Of a stretch of 64,000 bases of DNA, positions 25,750-35,681 are shown one piece after another. The position numbers were made by a program, and so were the translations under genes. The DNA comes from Planctomycetia bacterium. Lineage in GTDB: Bacteria > Planctomycetota > GCA-002687715. The notes beneath the pieces were generated by a model, which saw only the letters and a list, made by a program, of their open reading frames with translations, ran no database searches and was not told the origin of the DNA. The DNA is taken from contig SXUL01000051.1 of NCBI GenBank assembly GCA_005790545.1, positions 1 to 64,000 of the forward strand, written 5' to 3'. Within the stretch, counting starts at the first letter, position 1, and each line of letters begins with the position of its first letter.

Positions 25750-28008
25750 TCAGACGCCGCGCCGGAGCTTCCGGTCGAGCCAGCCCCAGAAACCGCGGCG
25801 TTCCTTCAAGAGCGACTTCGCGCCGAGGTACTGAGCGAGATTCTGGGTGAAGGCGTACCACGGCACACGCGCCAACCACGTGAGGCGATAGAAGAAACCG
25901 GTCGGGTCACGCCAGACCACGCCCGCAAGATGCAGCGTGGCGACAAAGGTGCAGCGCCACATGAAGAGCAGCGATGGAATGCAATGGAGTCCAGTGAGCG
26001 CGAAGAGATTCTGGTGATCCAGGTAGACGCGCTTGAATTCGTACCAGATGGGCTTGTTGTGCGAATGGATGACGACCGAACGCGGGTCCATCACGATGAC
26101 ATGCCCCGCGAGGATGGCGGCCTTGCCCCAGGCGACATCCTCCCCGAACTGGCGCTTCTCGAATGGCACTTCATCCATCACGGATTTTCGCACGCAACTC
26201 GCCACGTCATCGAAGGCAATGAGCTGGTAGCGCTCGAAGGGGTGCATACTCTCCCAACGGGAGCGCTCCGCGAGCCTGCGGCGCACAGGCGTGCCGGAGC
26301 CCGCCGTCCAGCCCTTCAACCGCTCACGCTGGAAGGGATTGCAGTCCTCGCGCGGCACCTGATGGCAATAAGCCCCTGCGACATCGGGATCGTCAAAGTT
26401 GTTCACGAGGCTCTGAAGCCAGTGTTCGTCCCACGGCTCGGCGTCGTGAGTGAGCAAGGCCACGATTTCGCCACGCGCCTCGCGGACGGCCCGGTTGCGC
26501 GTGAGTCCATGGTTGAACTCCGTGTTCGGGATCTCGATCAGCCGGATCTCCGGAAACTGCCGGATGAACGGAAGCGTGCCGTCGCGCGAACCCGAGTCGA
26601 TGATGAGGACTTCGTAGTCGAAGTCCGTCTTCTGGGCGAGCACCTTCTTCAACAGTGCCTGGAACTGATGGCCGCCATTCCACGTGGGAATGAAGACCGT
26701 TGCGTAGGGCGCTGCGGCACCCTTCCGCTTTCTCTCCCGCAGTGCTGCTGAATCCCCGGCGCGGACCGTCTTCATCCCCGACGCGCCGCGGTACACGGCC
26801 TCCGTATCCGTCGCCATTTCTTCGAGAGTCCGCACCGCTCCGCGCAGGGAACTCGCACGTCGCCGCAATTCCGGATTGGTGGCGAGCGCATGCAGCTTGT
26901 GGGCGAGATCCCACGCGTCTCCCGGCTTGAAGAGCATCTCCGGACACACATCCGCAAACGCCTCGTGCATCGCACCGTGATCCGACGCGACCACCGGAAT
27001 GCCAGCCAACATGGCCTCGCGCATGGTGAGGCAGAACGTCTCCCACCACAAACTCGGGACGACAAGGATGTCGATACCAGCAAGAATCTCCGCAATGCGT
27101 TCCTGCTCGTAGGGCCCGGCGAAATCAAAGACAAGGTCCTTCCGCGCCAGAGCCTTCAGACGTTCAAGGTACCCCGTATCGCCGTGATGGTTCACGGCCT
27201 CTCCGTGGATGTGACAGCTCACACCAACCGCACCGATGTGGTTCATGGCCTCGATGAGCACATGCACGCCCTTGCTCGGGATGACGGAGCCGATGAACCC
27301 GACGCGGCAGGGCTCGTTCGAGCGCGGCTCGGTTGCGGGAATCAGCGCATGATCGAGCCCGTGCGGAAGCGCGTGCACACGCGCAGGATCGAGACCGAAT
27401 TCGAGCATGCGTTCACGGTGAAACCTCGAGGGCGTGATCAGCGCATCACACAGCCCGAGGCGCGTGCGCATGCCCGCATCCACGAGGTTCAGGGCTTCCT
27501 CGGTCACACCAAAGTGCGGCCAGAGTCGGGACAGACATGGTGCACAGCGCGAGCGATTGAGCTGGGTGCACAGCTCCAGTTCCGGGGTGATGCGCTGCCC
27601 ACGCGGACACACGGTCCAGAAATCGTGCAGCGTCATGACCAGCGGGATGCCGCGTCCCTTGATCGTGTCCAGCATGGTGGTGCTCAGGCACGTCACATGA
27701 TGCACATGCACGAGGTCGGGCCGGTGGCGGTCGAGTTCCTCGCCGAGAATGCGGTCGATCCCGGGGTTGTGCCAGATCCACTGCAACTCGGCGGCATCGC
27801 GGAACATGTAGTTCACGCGCAGCACGGGAATGCCGTCCACTTCCACGTGTTCGAGGGCGTAGTCCGCCTTGTGCGGGCGCGCGCAGCGCGCAAACACGGA
27901 GACTTCGTGTCCACGCGCATGCAGCGTCCGCGCGAGCTGCTGCATGTGCACTTCGGTACCGCCGCGCCCGTCGGGTGGATAGCCGGAACCAATGAGGAGA
28001 ATCCTCAT
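25750..28008 (-). CDS. Two-domain GT4-GT2 glycosyltransferase fusion
   Basis: 752 residues. Residues 1-~410 are a GT-B family 4 enzyme: ILLIGSGYPPDGRGGTEVHM, VHVHHVTCLS, GFIGSVIPSKGVHVLIEAM and the donor motif ETFCLTMREAMLAGIPVVAS (E-x7-E). After a short basic linker, residues ~435-752 are a GT-A family 2 enzyme: YATVFIPTWNGGHQF, LIIDSGSRDGT, LLTHDAEP (DXD-like), then a rhamnosyltransferase-like tail with hydrophobic segments. One protein could add two successive sugars. It is the last gene of the 17-kb leftward glycan operon (4-base overlap with the gene before). Confidence 0.9.
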   Translation of the reverse strand: MRILLIGSGYPPDGRGGTEVHMQQLARTLHARGHEVSVFARCARPHKADYALEHVEVDGIPVLRVNYMFRDAAELQWIWHNPGIDRILGEELDRHRPDLVHVHHVTCLSTTMLDTIKGRGIPLVMTLHDFWTVCPRGQRITPELELCTQLNRSRCAPCLSRLWPHFGVTEEALNLVDAGMRTRLGLCDALITPSRFHRERMLEFGLDPARVHALPHGLDHALIPATEPRSNEPCRVGFIGSVIPSKGVHVLIEAMNHIGAVGVSCHIHGEAVNHHGDTGYLERLKALARKDLVFDFAGPYEQERIAEILAGIDILVVPSLWWETFCLTMREAMLAGIPVVASDHGAMHEAFADVCPEMLFKPGDAWDLAHKLHALATNPELRRRASSLRGAVRTLEEMATDTEAVYRGASGMKTVRAGDSAALRERKRKGAAAPYATVFIPTWNGGHQFQALLKKVLAQKTDFDYEVLIIDSGSRDGTLPFIRQFPEIRLIEIPNTEFNHGLTRNRAVREARGEIVALLTHDAEPWDEHWLQSLVNNFDDPDVAGAYCHQVPREDCNPFQRERLKGWTAGSGTPVRRRLAERSRWESMHPFERYQLIAFDDVASCVRKSVMDEVPFEKRQFGEDVAWGKAAILAGHVIVMDPRSVVIHSHNKPIWYEFKRVYLDHQNLFALTGLHCIPSLLFMWRCTFVATLHLAGVVWRDPTGFFYRLTWLARVPWYAFTQNLAQYLGAKSLLKERRGFWGWLDRKLRRGV

Positions 28009-31000
28009 GGGACGGCGGACCCCTTCTTGCGCGCAATCACCTCGCGGTAACGCGCCTCTGTTCCGAGCGCATCCTCTTCGATGCTGCGGATCGGAACGAC
28101 CTTGTTGCGCAGGAGTTCAAGCAGCGCTCGATCCTCGGCGAAGCGCGTGATTTTCGCAGCCAAATCGGCCGCGTCACCCACCCGGAAGAGCAGTCCATTG
28201 CTGCCATCGCGCACGAATTCGGCCATGCCGCCGATGTCGGAAGCAATGACGGGCAGGCCCGCCATGAAGGCTTCGTGAATCGTGAGCGGTGAATTCTCCC
28301 ACCACAAGCTCGGAACGACGAGCACATCCATGTCCGCGAGGATCTCGGGAAGAGCGTCGGATGCGTAGCGGCCGTGGAAGCGCGTGCGCGGGTTCTGCGC
28401 ATGCGCGCGCAGCCCTTCAGCATAGGAAGGTGCCGTCGTGAGCCCCCCGTGGATGTCGCAACGAATGTCGGTGCGTTCCGCGAGAAGGTCCATGGCGCCC
28501 GTGAGCACATGCAGGCCCTTGTAGTCCGCGATGGTGCCGATGTAGCCGACGCGCAGTGTTGCCGATGCCCGGCGACTCACGCCGTTGAACGCGGCGGACT
28601 CCTGTCCGTTGTCCGAGAAGATGATCCGCTCCGGCGCGACCACGCCGGACTCGATGAAACGCTGGCGCAGGAACTCTGACGGCGAGATGAACAGGTCCAC
28701 GGAACGCGCCATGACATGCACCGCTTCGAGACGCCGCCGAATGGCCGCCGCACGGGCATCCGGTTCCTCAACCGCCGGCAGCTCTTCAGCGGGCCGCTCA
28801 CCCAGGAGTCCGCGCAGGGTCTGCCGCATGCCAGAAGGCACATGGCGACTGATCCTGGATGCCAGGCGCGGCGTCGTCGCATCCTCCTCCACGCTGTCGA
28901 GCGAGAGATGGGCGATGCAATCGGCACACTTCTCGGGACGCGGCGTCAGGCAGCGCTCGCCATCCGCACGCAACATCTGTCCGCCGCGCGGGCAAAGCAA
29001 CATGTATTCGTGCAGGGTATAGACCACCGGAATGCCGGCCTCGGCGGCAATCGCCGGGTAATCGACGCTGTGGTGATACAGATGCTGGACGTGCACCACA
29101 TCCGGCTTCAGGCGCTCGAGCGTCTCACGAAAAATGCGGTTCATGCGCGCATCCCGCCAGGTGAGATCGAAGTAGCGCGTGGTGTGCTGGTGCGAAACCT
29201 CCGTGACCGCAATCCCCTCCACAGCCGTTTCCCGCACGTTGTAGCTGTGCACCCCCTGATGCGCTTCTGTGGTGAGCAGATGCACTGCATGCCCACGGCG
29301 CTTCAACGCCTGCAGGATGTTGAAGGTGTAAATCTCGCTCCCGGCTGCATGACGCGGAAGAAAATCATGGATGACCATGAGAATCCGGAGCCCGTCTCCC
29401 TTGCGCTTCTCCTGAGCCACACTCACGGACTTCCGCGCTCCAGCCCAGCGCTCGGCAGCGCGGTAAACAAGGCTGCGTCGCAAGCGGTCCTGCTCGGCCT
29501 CGCGCGCGCGCAGTCGCGATTCAAGTTCTGAACGCTCGGCCTCGATGATGCGGGCTTCCTCCGTCAAGCGCTGCACCGAGGCATCCAGCTCCCCGAGGAA
29601 GTTCCGCGCCTGAATCACCGCGGCCGCCACACCTCGCGTCAATTCCGGCAGCACGGCAAAGCCTGCTGCGCCGTCAGGCACGCCGAGCCCCAGTGCTTGC
29701 CCCAGCCCCGCGAGATCGGTGGCGACAGCACCTCCCACCCGCTCCGCTTCAGCCAAGGTCGCTGCCATACCCGCCGCGCGGGCCTTCAACGCAATGAGTT
29801 CTTCTTCGCGTTGGCTGAGGATCGATTGCCGCTCATCCAACAACCCGCGCAAGACGGTTTCCTGCCGCTCTCCCGTTGCGAGGGCGGCGCGCAGCTTGTC
29901 GGCGGCCGCAGCGCGCTCCTCAGTATGGCTCTTCCGGGCCTGGTTCGCCTCCTGCAGGTGGCGTCGCACAGCGGCCTCGCTCTCGACGAGTTTGCGCTGC
30001 ATATCGGCTTCTGCTTCACGACTTGCAGCAAGCGCCGTTTCCACCGTCGCGCGCACGTGCCTGTCGGCGACCAACTCGGATTCCACCTGTTCCAGCACGG
30101 CAGCAAGCCGGCGACTCTCCGCCTCGCGTTCCTGCGCCTTGACCGCCAGCTCACCCTCCCTGACCTCGGCAGTGACGAGCTTCGCATTGAGTTCGCCGAC
30201 GCTCTCATTCAGGCGCGCCAACCCTTCCGCGTGCGCCTGCAAGGTCGCGTGCGCCGCCGCCAGGGCATCGGCATCAGCACCGTGCGCCGAGCCTCCTGCG
30301 CTCATGCGCGCGAGCTCATCCGCCACCCGACGATGCTCAGCTCGTTCATTCTCGAGCGCTTCCCGGTACTCGGAAACGGAGCCCTCATAGTCGGCGATGA
30401 CGCCGTCCTTCGCGCGCCGCAACTCGGCGTGATCCGCGATCAACTGTTTGTAATCAGCGCGCGCTGCAGCGAGCTCCCGCTCGAAGCGCTTCAGGGAATC
30501 GTGCAAATCCACTTCCAGTGCAGTATGGCCCGAGACTGCTGCATCACTCCGGGCGAGCTCGTTCTTCAGGCCTTCGGCCCGATCGAATTCCTGTTGCACG
30601 CGCCCGCGCTGGAGAAGCACTTCCCTTTGGCGCTCCTCGAGCATCAAGGAACGGTGCAGCCGGTGTCGAGAGTCAAGTTCCGGGCCTGCGGTGTCGACGA
30701 CAGCGGCCGCTGCCTGCACGCGCGCGTAGATCGTCTCCAGCGCGTGGGCATGCTCGGACATGGACGGCAACATCGGCACAGCCGCTGCCGCACGCGTCCA
30801 CAACTCCGGCTCTGTCGCGACGCGCTCAAGCACTGCAGCCAGCGCCGACGCATCTTCCGCAGCAAACATGAGCCCCGCCTTGCCGACGCGGCTGCCCAGA
30901 GCGCCGCGGTCGCTCGCAATCACGGGCAGACCGAGCGAGAACGCTTCATCCAGAACGAACGACCATGACTCGAAAGCCATACTAGGCAAGACAGCCCAGT

Positions 31001-31937
31001 CGAGTTGCGCGTCTTGGAGGTCGGTCGGCACATATGGCCCGTGCCAGCGGATGTCGAGACCTTCGGCCAAGCGGTCGAGGCGGGCCTTGTAGGCGCTGTC
31101 AAAGGCGCGACCCCAGCAATCAAGACTGAAGCGTTCACGCCAAGCAGCCGGAAGCCTCTGCAATGCCTCCAGGATGAGGTGAAACCCCTTCATGGGATAG
31201 AGATGCCCCCAATGACCCAAACGGATCTTGGCTGCAGGTTGGTGGCGCTGACGCGTCAGATCTGAGATGCAACCGTGCGCGAGAACTGTCAGGCGCTCCG
31301 CCGCCATGTTCATCTGCCGCGCAATCATCTCCTGCTGCGCCGTGCTCGGAACAACCACCGTGCCAGCCAGCGCCAGTTCACGCTGGAAGTCCGCGTGGAA
31401 GAGCGCAAGCTCCTCACGCACCTCGCGCTCTGATTGCCACGGTTCGTGCGGCACGCAACTGAAGCACTGCTCTGCCGACATGCGTTCTTGACAAAGCGTT
31501 TCATCGCGCACCCGGAAGCAGCGCGCACAGGAGGTCCACAGGTCGTGCAGCGTGGCGACCGTCGGGACACCGAGCCGATGCAGAGTGGCAACCAAGGTGC
31601 GCGTCAGACGGATCCAGTGGTGCACGTGAACCACATCGGGTCGCTCGGCCCGCACCACCTCCGCCAACTCCGTCTCCACTTCCGGACACCAGGACTTGTC
31701 CCAGTTGTCGAGGAAGAGCCCCTGTCGCCGCACACGCCAAATCGTCAACCCCTCCTGTTCGGTCTTCTCCGTCTCGCAACGCGGTCGATTTTCCATGCTG
31801 CCGGTGAAGATCGCGACATGGTGCCCGCGTTCGTTCAGCGCATGCGCAAGCCGGAGCACGTACAGCTCCGTTCCACCGCGAAACTCAGGTGGAAAACCGT
31901 GCACAACGAAGAGCAGGCGGCGGGGTGTCTCTGGCAC
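28005..31937 (-). CDS. Giant GT4 - coiled coil - GT4 protein
   Basis: 1310 residues. Residues 1-~400 are a GT4 glycosyltransferase (VVHGFPPEFRGGTELYVLRL, LGHWGHLYPMKGFHLILEAL, FESWSFVLDEAFSLGLPVIASDRG with E-x7-E). Residues ~420-850 are a long, mostly heptad-like coiled coil rich in Ala, Glu, Arg and Leu (for example ERELAAARADYKQLIADHAELRRAKDG). Residues ~865-1310 are a second GT4 domain (RILMVIHDFLPRHAAGSEIYTFNIL, VGYIGTIADYKGLHVLTGAMDLL, ENSPLTIHEAFMAGLPVIASDIGG). The coil may space or dimerise the catalytic heads. The two halves resemble neighbouring GT4 proteins more than each other at the N-terminal domain. ATGA overlap with the next gene. Confidence 0.9.
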   Translation of the reverse strand: MPETPRRLLFVVHGFPPEFRGGTELYVLRLAHALNERGHHVAIFTGSMENRPRCETEKTEQEGLTIWRVRRQGLFLDNWDKSWCPEVETELAEVVRAERPDVVHVHHWIRLTRTLVATLHRLGVPTVATLHDLWTSCARCFRVRDETLCQERMSAEQCFSCVPHEPWQSEREVREELALFHADFQRELALAGTVVVPSTAQQEMIARQMNMAAERLTVLAHGCISDLTRQRHQPAAKIRLGHWGHLYPMKGFHLILEALQRLPAAWRERFSLDCWGRAFDSAYKARLDRLAEGLDIRWHGPYVPTDLQDAQLDWAVLPSMAFESWSFVLDEAFSLGLPVIASDRGALGSRVGKAGLMFAAEDASALAAVLERVATEPELWTRAAAAVPMLPSMSEHAHALETIYARVQAAAAVVDTAGPELDSRHRLHRSLMLEERQREVLLQRGRVQQEFDRAEGLKNELARSDAAVSGHTALEVDLHDSLKRFERELAAARADYKQLIADHAELRRAKDGVIADYEGSVSEYREALENERAEHRRVADELARMSAGGSAHGADADALAAAHATLQAHAEGLARLNESVGELNAKLVTAEVREGELAVKAQEREAESRRLAAVLEQVESELVADRHVRATVETALAASREAEADMQRKLVESEAAVRRHLQEANQARKSHTEERAAAADKLRAALATGERQETVLRGLLDERQSILSQREEELIALKARAAGMAATLAEAERVGGAVATDLAGLGQALGLGVPDGAAGFAVLPELTRGVAAAVIQARNFLGELDASVQRLTEEARIIEAERSELESRLRAREAEQDRLRRSLVYRAAERWAGARKSVSVAQEKRKGDGLRILMVIHDFLPRHAAGSEIYTFNILQALKRRGHAVHLLTTEAHQGVHSYNVRETAVEGIAVTEVSHQHTTRYFDLTWRDARMNRIFRETLERLKPDVVHVQHLYHHSVDYPAIAAEAGIPVVYTLHEYMLLCPRGGQMLRADGERCLTPRPEKCADCIAHLSLDSVEEDATTPRLASRISRHVPSGMRQTLRGLLGERPAEELPAVEEPDARAAAIRRRLEAVHVMARSVDLFISPSEFLRQRFIESGVVAPERIIFSDNGQESAAFNGVSRRASATLRVGYIGTIADYKGLHVLTGAMDLLAERTDIRCDIHGGLTTAPSYAEGLRAHAQNPRTRFHGRYASDALPEILADMDVLVVPSLWWENSPLTIHEAFMAGLPVIASDIGGMAEFVRDGSNGLLFRVGDAADLAAKITRFAEDRALLELLRNKVVPIRSIEEDALGTEARYREVIARKKGSAVP

Positions 31938-31969
31938 GGGCGGGATCTTAGCGGGGATCTCTTGCCGCC

Positions 31970-33400
31970 TCAGAGTTTGCGGTCGAGCTCGATGAAGAAA
32001 GTGTCTTCGCGGTAATCACCCTGCCCCAACTGCGTGTTGTAGTTGCAATCCTTGCAACACGGCACGGGATTCCCTTCGATCAGCCCCTTCCGCATCTCCT
32101 GCATCATCGGCCCGTTCCAGATCAGACTGAGTGGTTCCTTGTGGACGTTGCCGACCACGGGACGACCTTGGATGCAGCAGGGAGCCACATCGCCCGTGAG
32201 ACTCACGAAAAGCTCGTTCCAGAGGAACTTGCAGGTGTACCGGCCACCCTCGCAGGATGGCTCGGCGGGAATCCCGACTCCGAGGGTCGGCAGCGGACTG
32301 CCAGCAGCCGCCACCTGACCCTGCAATCGGCGCTCCTCCGCGCTTTGCTGCAACGGCGACCCGAAGGCCCGTTCCATCTGCAGGGTTTCACCATTGAGTT
32401 CTCGCAGAAGCTCCGCATCCCCTGCCACAGGGATGTTGGCGCCCAGCGCGTGGAATGATTCTTCGGCGTTCGCCGGCATGGCAATGATCTCTGGTGCTGC
32501 ACCACCGGCGAGCATCGCCTGCAAGTGAGGCAGCGGACCCGACGGAAGAACCGGCTCCCGGACTTCCACCGCGGAGATCTCCTCTTCACTCACGCCGGGG
32601 ATTTCCGCCGGGGTCACCAGATCGACGCCCGCCTCGGCAGCGGCAGCATGTGCGCGGCGCAGACAGGCATTCGCGAGGGCCTTATGCCGGAAGCAGCTCG
32701 AATCGGCGATCTTCTCGTTGAATGCGATCATCCAGGCGCAGTTCACGCGATCGACGCCGAGCAGCGACGCCACGCGCACCAGAACGGGAAGCTCCTCCAC
32801 ATTCTCGCGCATCAGCGTCACGTTCATGTGTAACGCAGGACGGAACGCGCCCTCCGGAAGAGCCTTCCTCCAGCGCTCGAAGAGGAGCATGTTGCGCGTG
32901 ATCACATCGAAATCCGCGCCGATGCGGATGCGATTGAACGTGCGCCGCGTGCCGGCATCGAAGGAGATGATCATGGCAGCGGTTTGCGGCCCGACGCGTT
33001 CAATCATGGCCTGATCGAGCAGCATGCCATTGGTGATGAACTCGATCTTCGTGTTCCAGTCGCGGGCCTGTTCGAGCACGCGGTCGAGGTAGGGAACCAT
33101 CATGGGCTCGCCCACGACCGTCAGGTTCACCATCAGGGCATGCGGGAACACCTGTGGTGCCAGCACATCGAAGAGCTCGGTGCGCATGTCGAGTTCGTAG
33201 CCCTTCTTGCGGCCTTCCTCTCGTGGCGCCGGAAACTCGCACATGCGACAGAACAGGTTGCAGTCCGCAGTGAGCTCCATCGTGACCTTGAGCGGCATGC
33301 CGTCCACGAACACGTCTCCACGCTGCGCAGCTTCGCGGACACGGCGCTCGTTGTCGGCCTTGTAGCCGAGGATCTCTTCGGGCTTGTAGGGAACGCTCAT
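31970..33400 (-). CDS. Radical SAM protein with SPASM-like C-terminus
   Basis: 476 residues. The 4Fe-4S/SAM motif CxxxCxxC is CNLFCRMC (Cys47, Cys51, Cys54), followed by VVGEPMMVPYL (GGEP-type SAM contact) and EFITNGMLLD. The C-terminal ~100 residues carry an auxiliary-cluster region: GGRYTCKFLWNELFVSLTGDVAPCC and VPCCKDCNYNTQ, as in SPASM proteins. Radical SAM/SPASM enzymes modify peptides or sugars. Here it is embedded in a glycan operon (ATGA overlap with a GT4 gene), so a sugar or glycolipid substrate is inferred. The ~130-residue insert before the SPASM part is family-specific. Confidence 0.9.
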   Translation of the reverse strand: MSVPYKPEEILGYKADNERRVREAAQRGDVFVDGMPLKVTMELTADCNLFCRMCEFPAPREEGRKKGYELDMRTELFDVLAPQVFPHALMVNLTVVGEPMMVPYLDRVLEQARDWNTKIEFITNGMLLDQAMIERVGPQTAAMIISFDAGTRRTFNRIRIGADFDVITRNMLLFERWRKALPEGAFRPALHMNVTLMRENVEELPVLVRVASLLGVDRVNCAWMIAFNEKIADSSCFRHKALANACLRRAHAAAAEAGVDLVTPAEIPGVSEEEISAVEVREPVLPSGPLPHLQAMLAGGAAPEIIAMPANAEESFHALGANIPVAGDAELLRELNGETLQMERAFGSPLQQSAEERRLQGQVAAAGSPLPTLGVGIPAEPSCEGGRYTCKFLWNELFVSLTGDVAPCCIQGRPVVGNVHKEPLSLIWNGPMMQEMRKGLIEGNPVPCCKDCNYNTQLGQGDYREDTFFIELDRKL

Positions 33401-34773
33401 CGGGAACTCCTCGCAACCAGACCCCGCGCAAGAGTGATGGCGTCGCGCACTTCCGTCCGCAAGCTGCGCTGCACGTCAATCCCGGCGGCGAGGCGCTGGA
33501 GGAGTCCATCCTCCGTCGCAAGCCGGTGCAGTTGCGTGGCCAGAGCATGGGCATCGCCCTTGGAGAAGTGCAAACCATCCACTTCGTGCCGCACCATTTC
33601 GCGCATACCTCCGATATCCGAACACACCACCGGTACACCAGCCGCAAACGCTTCCGTGATCACGAACGGCGCGTTCTCGTACCAGCGTGACGGAACGACC
33701 AGCACATCCATGCGGGCGAGCGCCTCGGACGGCGGCCCGGTGAACGCACCGGCAAACGTCACATCACCCTTCGACAGACGCGCGAGATCCGCCACAAAGG
33801 ACGGCTCATGACTCACGCTTCCGAAGAGCACCACTTGCACCGCACCTGCCGGAAGCTCACCGACAGCGCGGAGCAGCACATCCGCGCCCTTCTGAGGCGT
33901 GACAGTGCCCATGAATCCTACCCTCAACGGCCTCTGGAGGGTGCAATGCGCTGCGGACAATGTTCCCCCGTCTCGCGGGTTTGAGACCACGCCATTCGGC
34001 CAGACAATCAGGCGGGTTTCCAGTTGCGGAAACGCGCGGAGGAACATGTCCCGCAAGAACGCCGAGGGGCAGAGGATGCGCTGCATGGATGTGAGAGCCT
34101 CCTCCATGCGCTGGCGCCGCATCCGGAGAAATGCCGTCAGCGCGTGCGGCTGTCTTGCAGGCGCCGCGCCACCACGTATCCCAGCCTGCCACCGCTTCAG
34201 GAGCGGAAACACGTCCCAGCCGGACCACGCGGCGACTTCTGCTGCGGCTCGCACCAACCGCCATTCGACAGCCCCGCGGCCGAAACGGTGCGAACCGAGG
34301 CAGGCCGCACACGTCGCATCCTCGGCCTGCGCGCAGAGTGCTCCATCCTCTCGAATCATCTGTCCGTTGCGCGCACAGAGCATCCAGTATTCGTAGAGGG
34401 TGAGCATGGTCGCCGCTCCGGATGCACGCGCGAGACGCGCCGCATCCAACCCGACGTACATGAGATGCTGAAAGTGGACCACCTCAGGCTGGACGGATGC
34501 CAGCACGTCACGGAACGCCTCTTCCTCGCGCGCGGTGCCGAGCGTCGCCAAGGGCTCTGGCGCAAGCCGCGGATGCGCGAGCAGGTGCACAGGAAGGCCG
34601 ACGAGTGTCTCTGTTCGCAGCGTGAAAGGCTCGCGCAAGGGATCGTCATCCGTTGCGTAGAGATGCACATCCTCGCCTGCGGCACGCAGCGCCTCGGCGA
34701 AGGCCAGCGTGTGCACCTCGACACCCGCGCGATGACGTGGGGGAAGGTGATGAGCCACCAACAGCCAGCGCAT
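33397..34773 (-). CDS. Family 4 glycosyltransferase
   Basis: 458 residues from ATG 34773. GT-B fold: WLLVAHHLPPRHRAGVEVHTLAFAEAL, VVHFQHLMYVGL, a Cys-rich middle (MLCARNGQMIREDGALCAQAEDATCAACLG) that also occurs in the giant GT4 protein, VGFMGTVTPQKGADVLLRA, and the donor site ENAPFVITEAFAAGVPVVCSDIGG (E-x7-E). The Cys-rich loop may bind a metal. One-base overlap (TGATG) with the GT2 gene upstream and ATGA with the radical SAM gene downstream. The frame extends upstream only as antisense of the GT2 gene. Confidence 0.9.
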   Translation of the reverse strand: MRWLLVAHHLPPRHRAGVEVHTLAFAEALRAAGEDVHLYATDDDPLREPFTLRTETLVGLPVHLLAHPRLAPEPLATLGTAREEEAFRDVLASVQPEVVHFQHLMYVGLDAARLARASGAATMLTLYEYWMLCARNGQMIREDGALCAQAEDATCAACLGSHRFGRGAVEWRLVRAAAEVAAWSGWDVFPLLKRWQAGIRGGAAPARQPHALTAFLRMRRQRMEEALTSMQRILCPSAFLRDMFLRAFPQLETRLIVWPNGVVSNPRDGGTLSAAHCTLQRPLRVGFMGTVTPQKGADVLLRAVGELPAGAVQVVLFGSVSHEPSFVADLARLSKGDVTFAGAFTGPPSEALARMDVLVVPSRWYENAPFVITEAFAAGVPVVCSDIGGMREMVRHEVDGLHFSKGDAHALATQLHRLATEDGLLQRLAAGIDVQRSLRTEVRDAITLARGLVARSSR

Positions 34774-35681
34774 CAACGCAACCCCAGGCTGCGGAGATCC
34801 GCAGGCCGCTTCAGCAACCCGTCGAGAATCCCGCGTCCCTTCCACCACACAGCCCTGCCCCGCCCGCGCAACGACTCCATGACCAGCACGATGGGCCAGG
34901 TCAGCACATCGCACAGCCAGAAATTCAGCCAGAGTCTCAGTGTGCCGTGCCTCTGAAGATAGAGCACGCTGCCGTGCGCCGAGAGGTACTTCCGCGCCCG
35001 CCCGTAACCGCCGCCGGTGCTGCCGGCACCCGCATGTTCGAGGACAGCTTCCGGCACATAGCGCATCGAGAAACCCGCCTTCCGCGCACGTGCACAGAAA
35101 TCCGCGTCCTCCACGTAGACAAACCACGCTTCGTCCAGAAGACCAATACGCTCGAAGACCTCGCGCAGCACCAAGAGCCCGCAGCCCGTGAGAGCATTGA
35201 CCTCTTCTTCCACGAGAAAGCGCCCGGCGGCGTTCATCCCGTGCCCGCGCAGACGGGCCAGATTGGGTCCGCGGCCGAGATCCATGCCACAACACCACAG
35301 ACGTTCGCGCCGTGCATCCATGTAGACACGTGGACCGTAGAGCCCGGCCTTGGGCGCGCGCTGCACGGCCTGTTCGAATGCTTGCAAGGCTGCCGCATCG
35401 AGCAGCGCGTCGTTGTTCATGAACAACACGGCTTCCGCGCCTGCGCTGAGCGCATTCCGCACCCCGATGTTCGCAGCCGCTGCGAAACCGAGGTTCGTGC
35501 CGGTGCGCATCAGGGCGAGTCCCGGATGGCGATCCTCGACACTCTCAGTCGATCCATCCGTGGATCCGTTGTCGATGAAATGGATGTGCGCCTCGGGAAT
35601 ACCCGCCGCAAGCACGGAACTGAGGCAGGCATGATTCCCCGCACCGCCATTCCAGTTGACGATGACGCAGTGCACCTTCAT
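34773..35681 (-). CDS. Family 2 glycosyltransferase (rhamnosyltransferase-like)
   Basis: 302 residues from ATG 35681 (ATGA overlap with the gene before). GT-A motifs: VHCVIVNWNGG, HFIDNGSTDGS, TNLGFAAAANIG, VLFMNNDALLD (DXD region) and LDEAWFVYVEDADFCARARKAG. The C-terminal end has a hydrophobic stretch (LNFWLCDVLTWPIVLVMESL). Typical of polysaccharide clusters. The exact sugar is not determinable. Confidence 0.9.
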   Translation of the reverse strand: MKVHCVIVNWNGGAGNHACLSSVLAAGIPEAHIHFIDNGSTDGSTESVEDRHPGLALMRTGTNLGFAAAANIGVRNALSAGAEAVLFMNNDALLDAAALQAFEQAVQRAPKAGLYGPRVYMDARRERLWCCGMDLGRGPNLARLRGHGMNAAGRFLVEEEVNALTGCGLLVLREVFERIGLLDEAWFVYVEDADFCARARKAGFSMRYVPEAVLEHAGAGSTGGGYGRARKYLSAHGSVLYLQRHGTLRLWLNFWLCDVLTWPIVLVMESLRGRGRAVWWKGRGILDGLLKRPADLRSLGLR

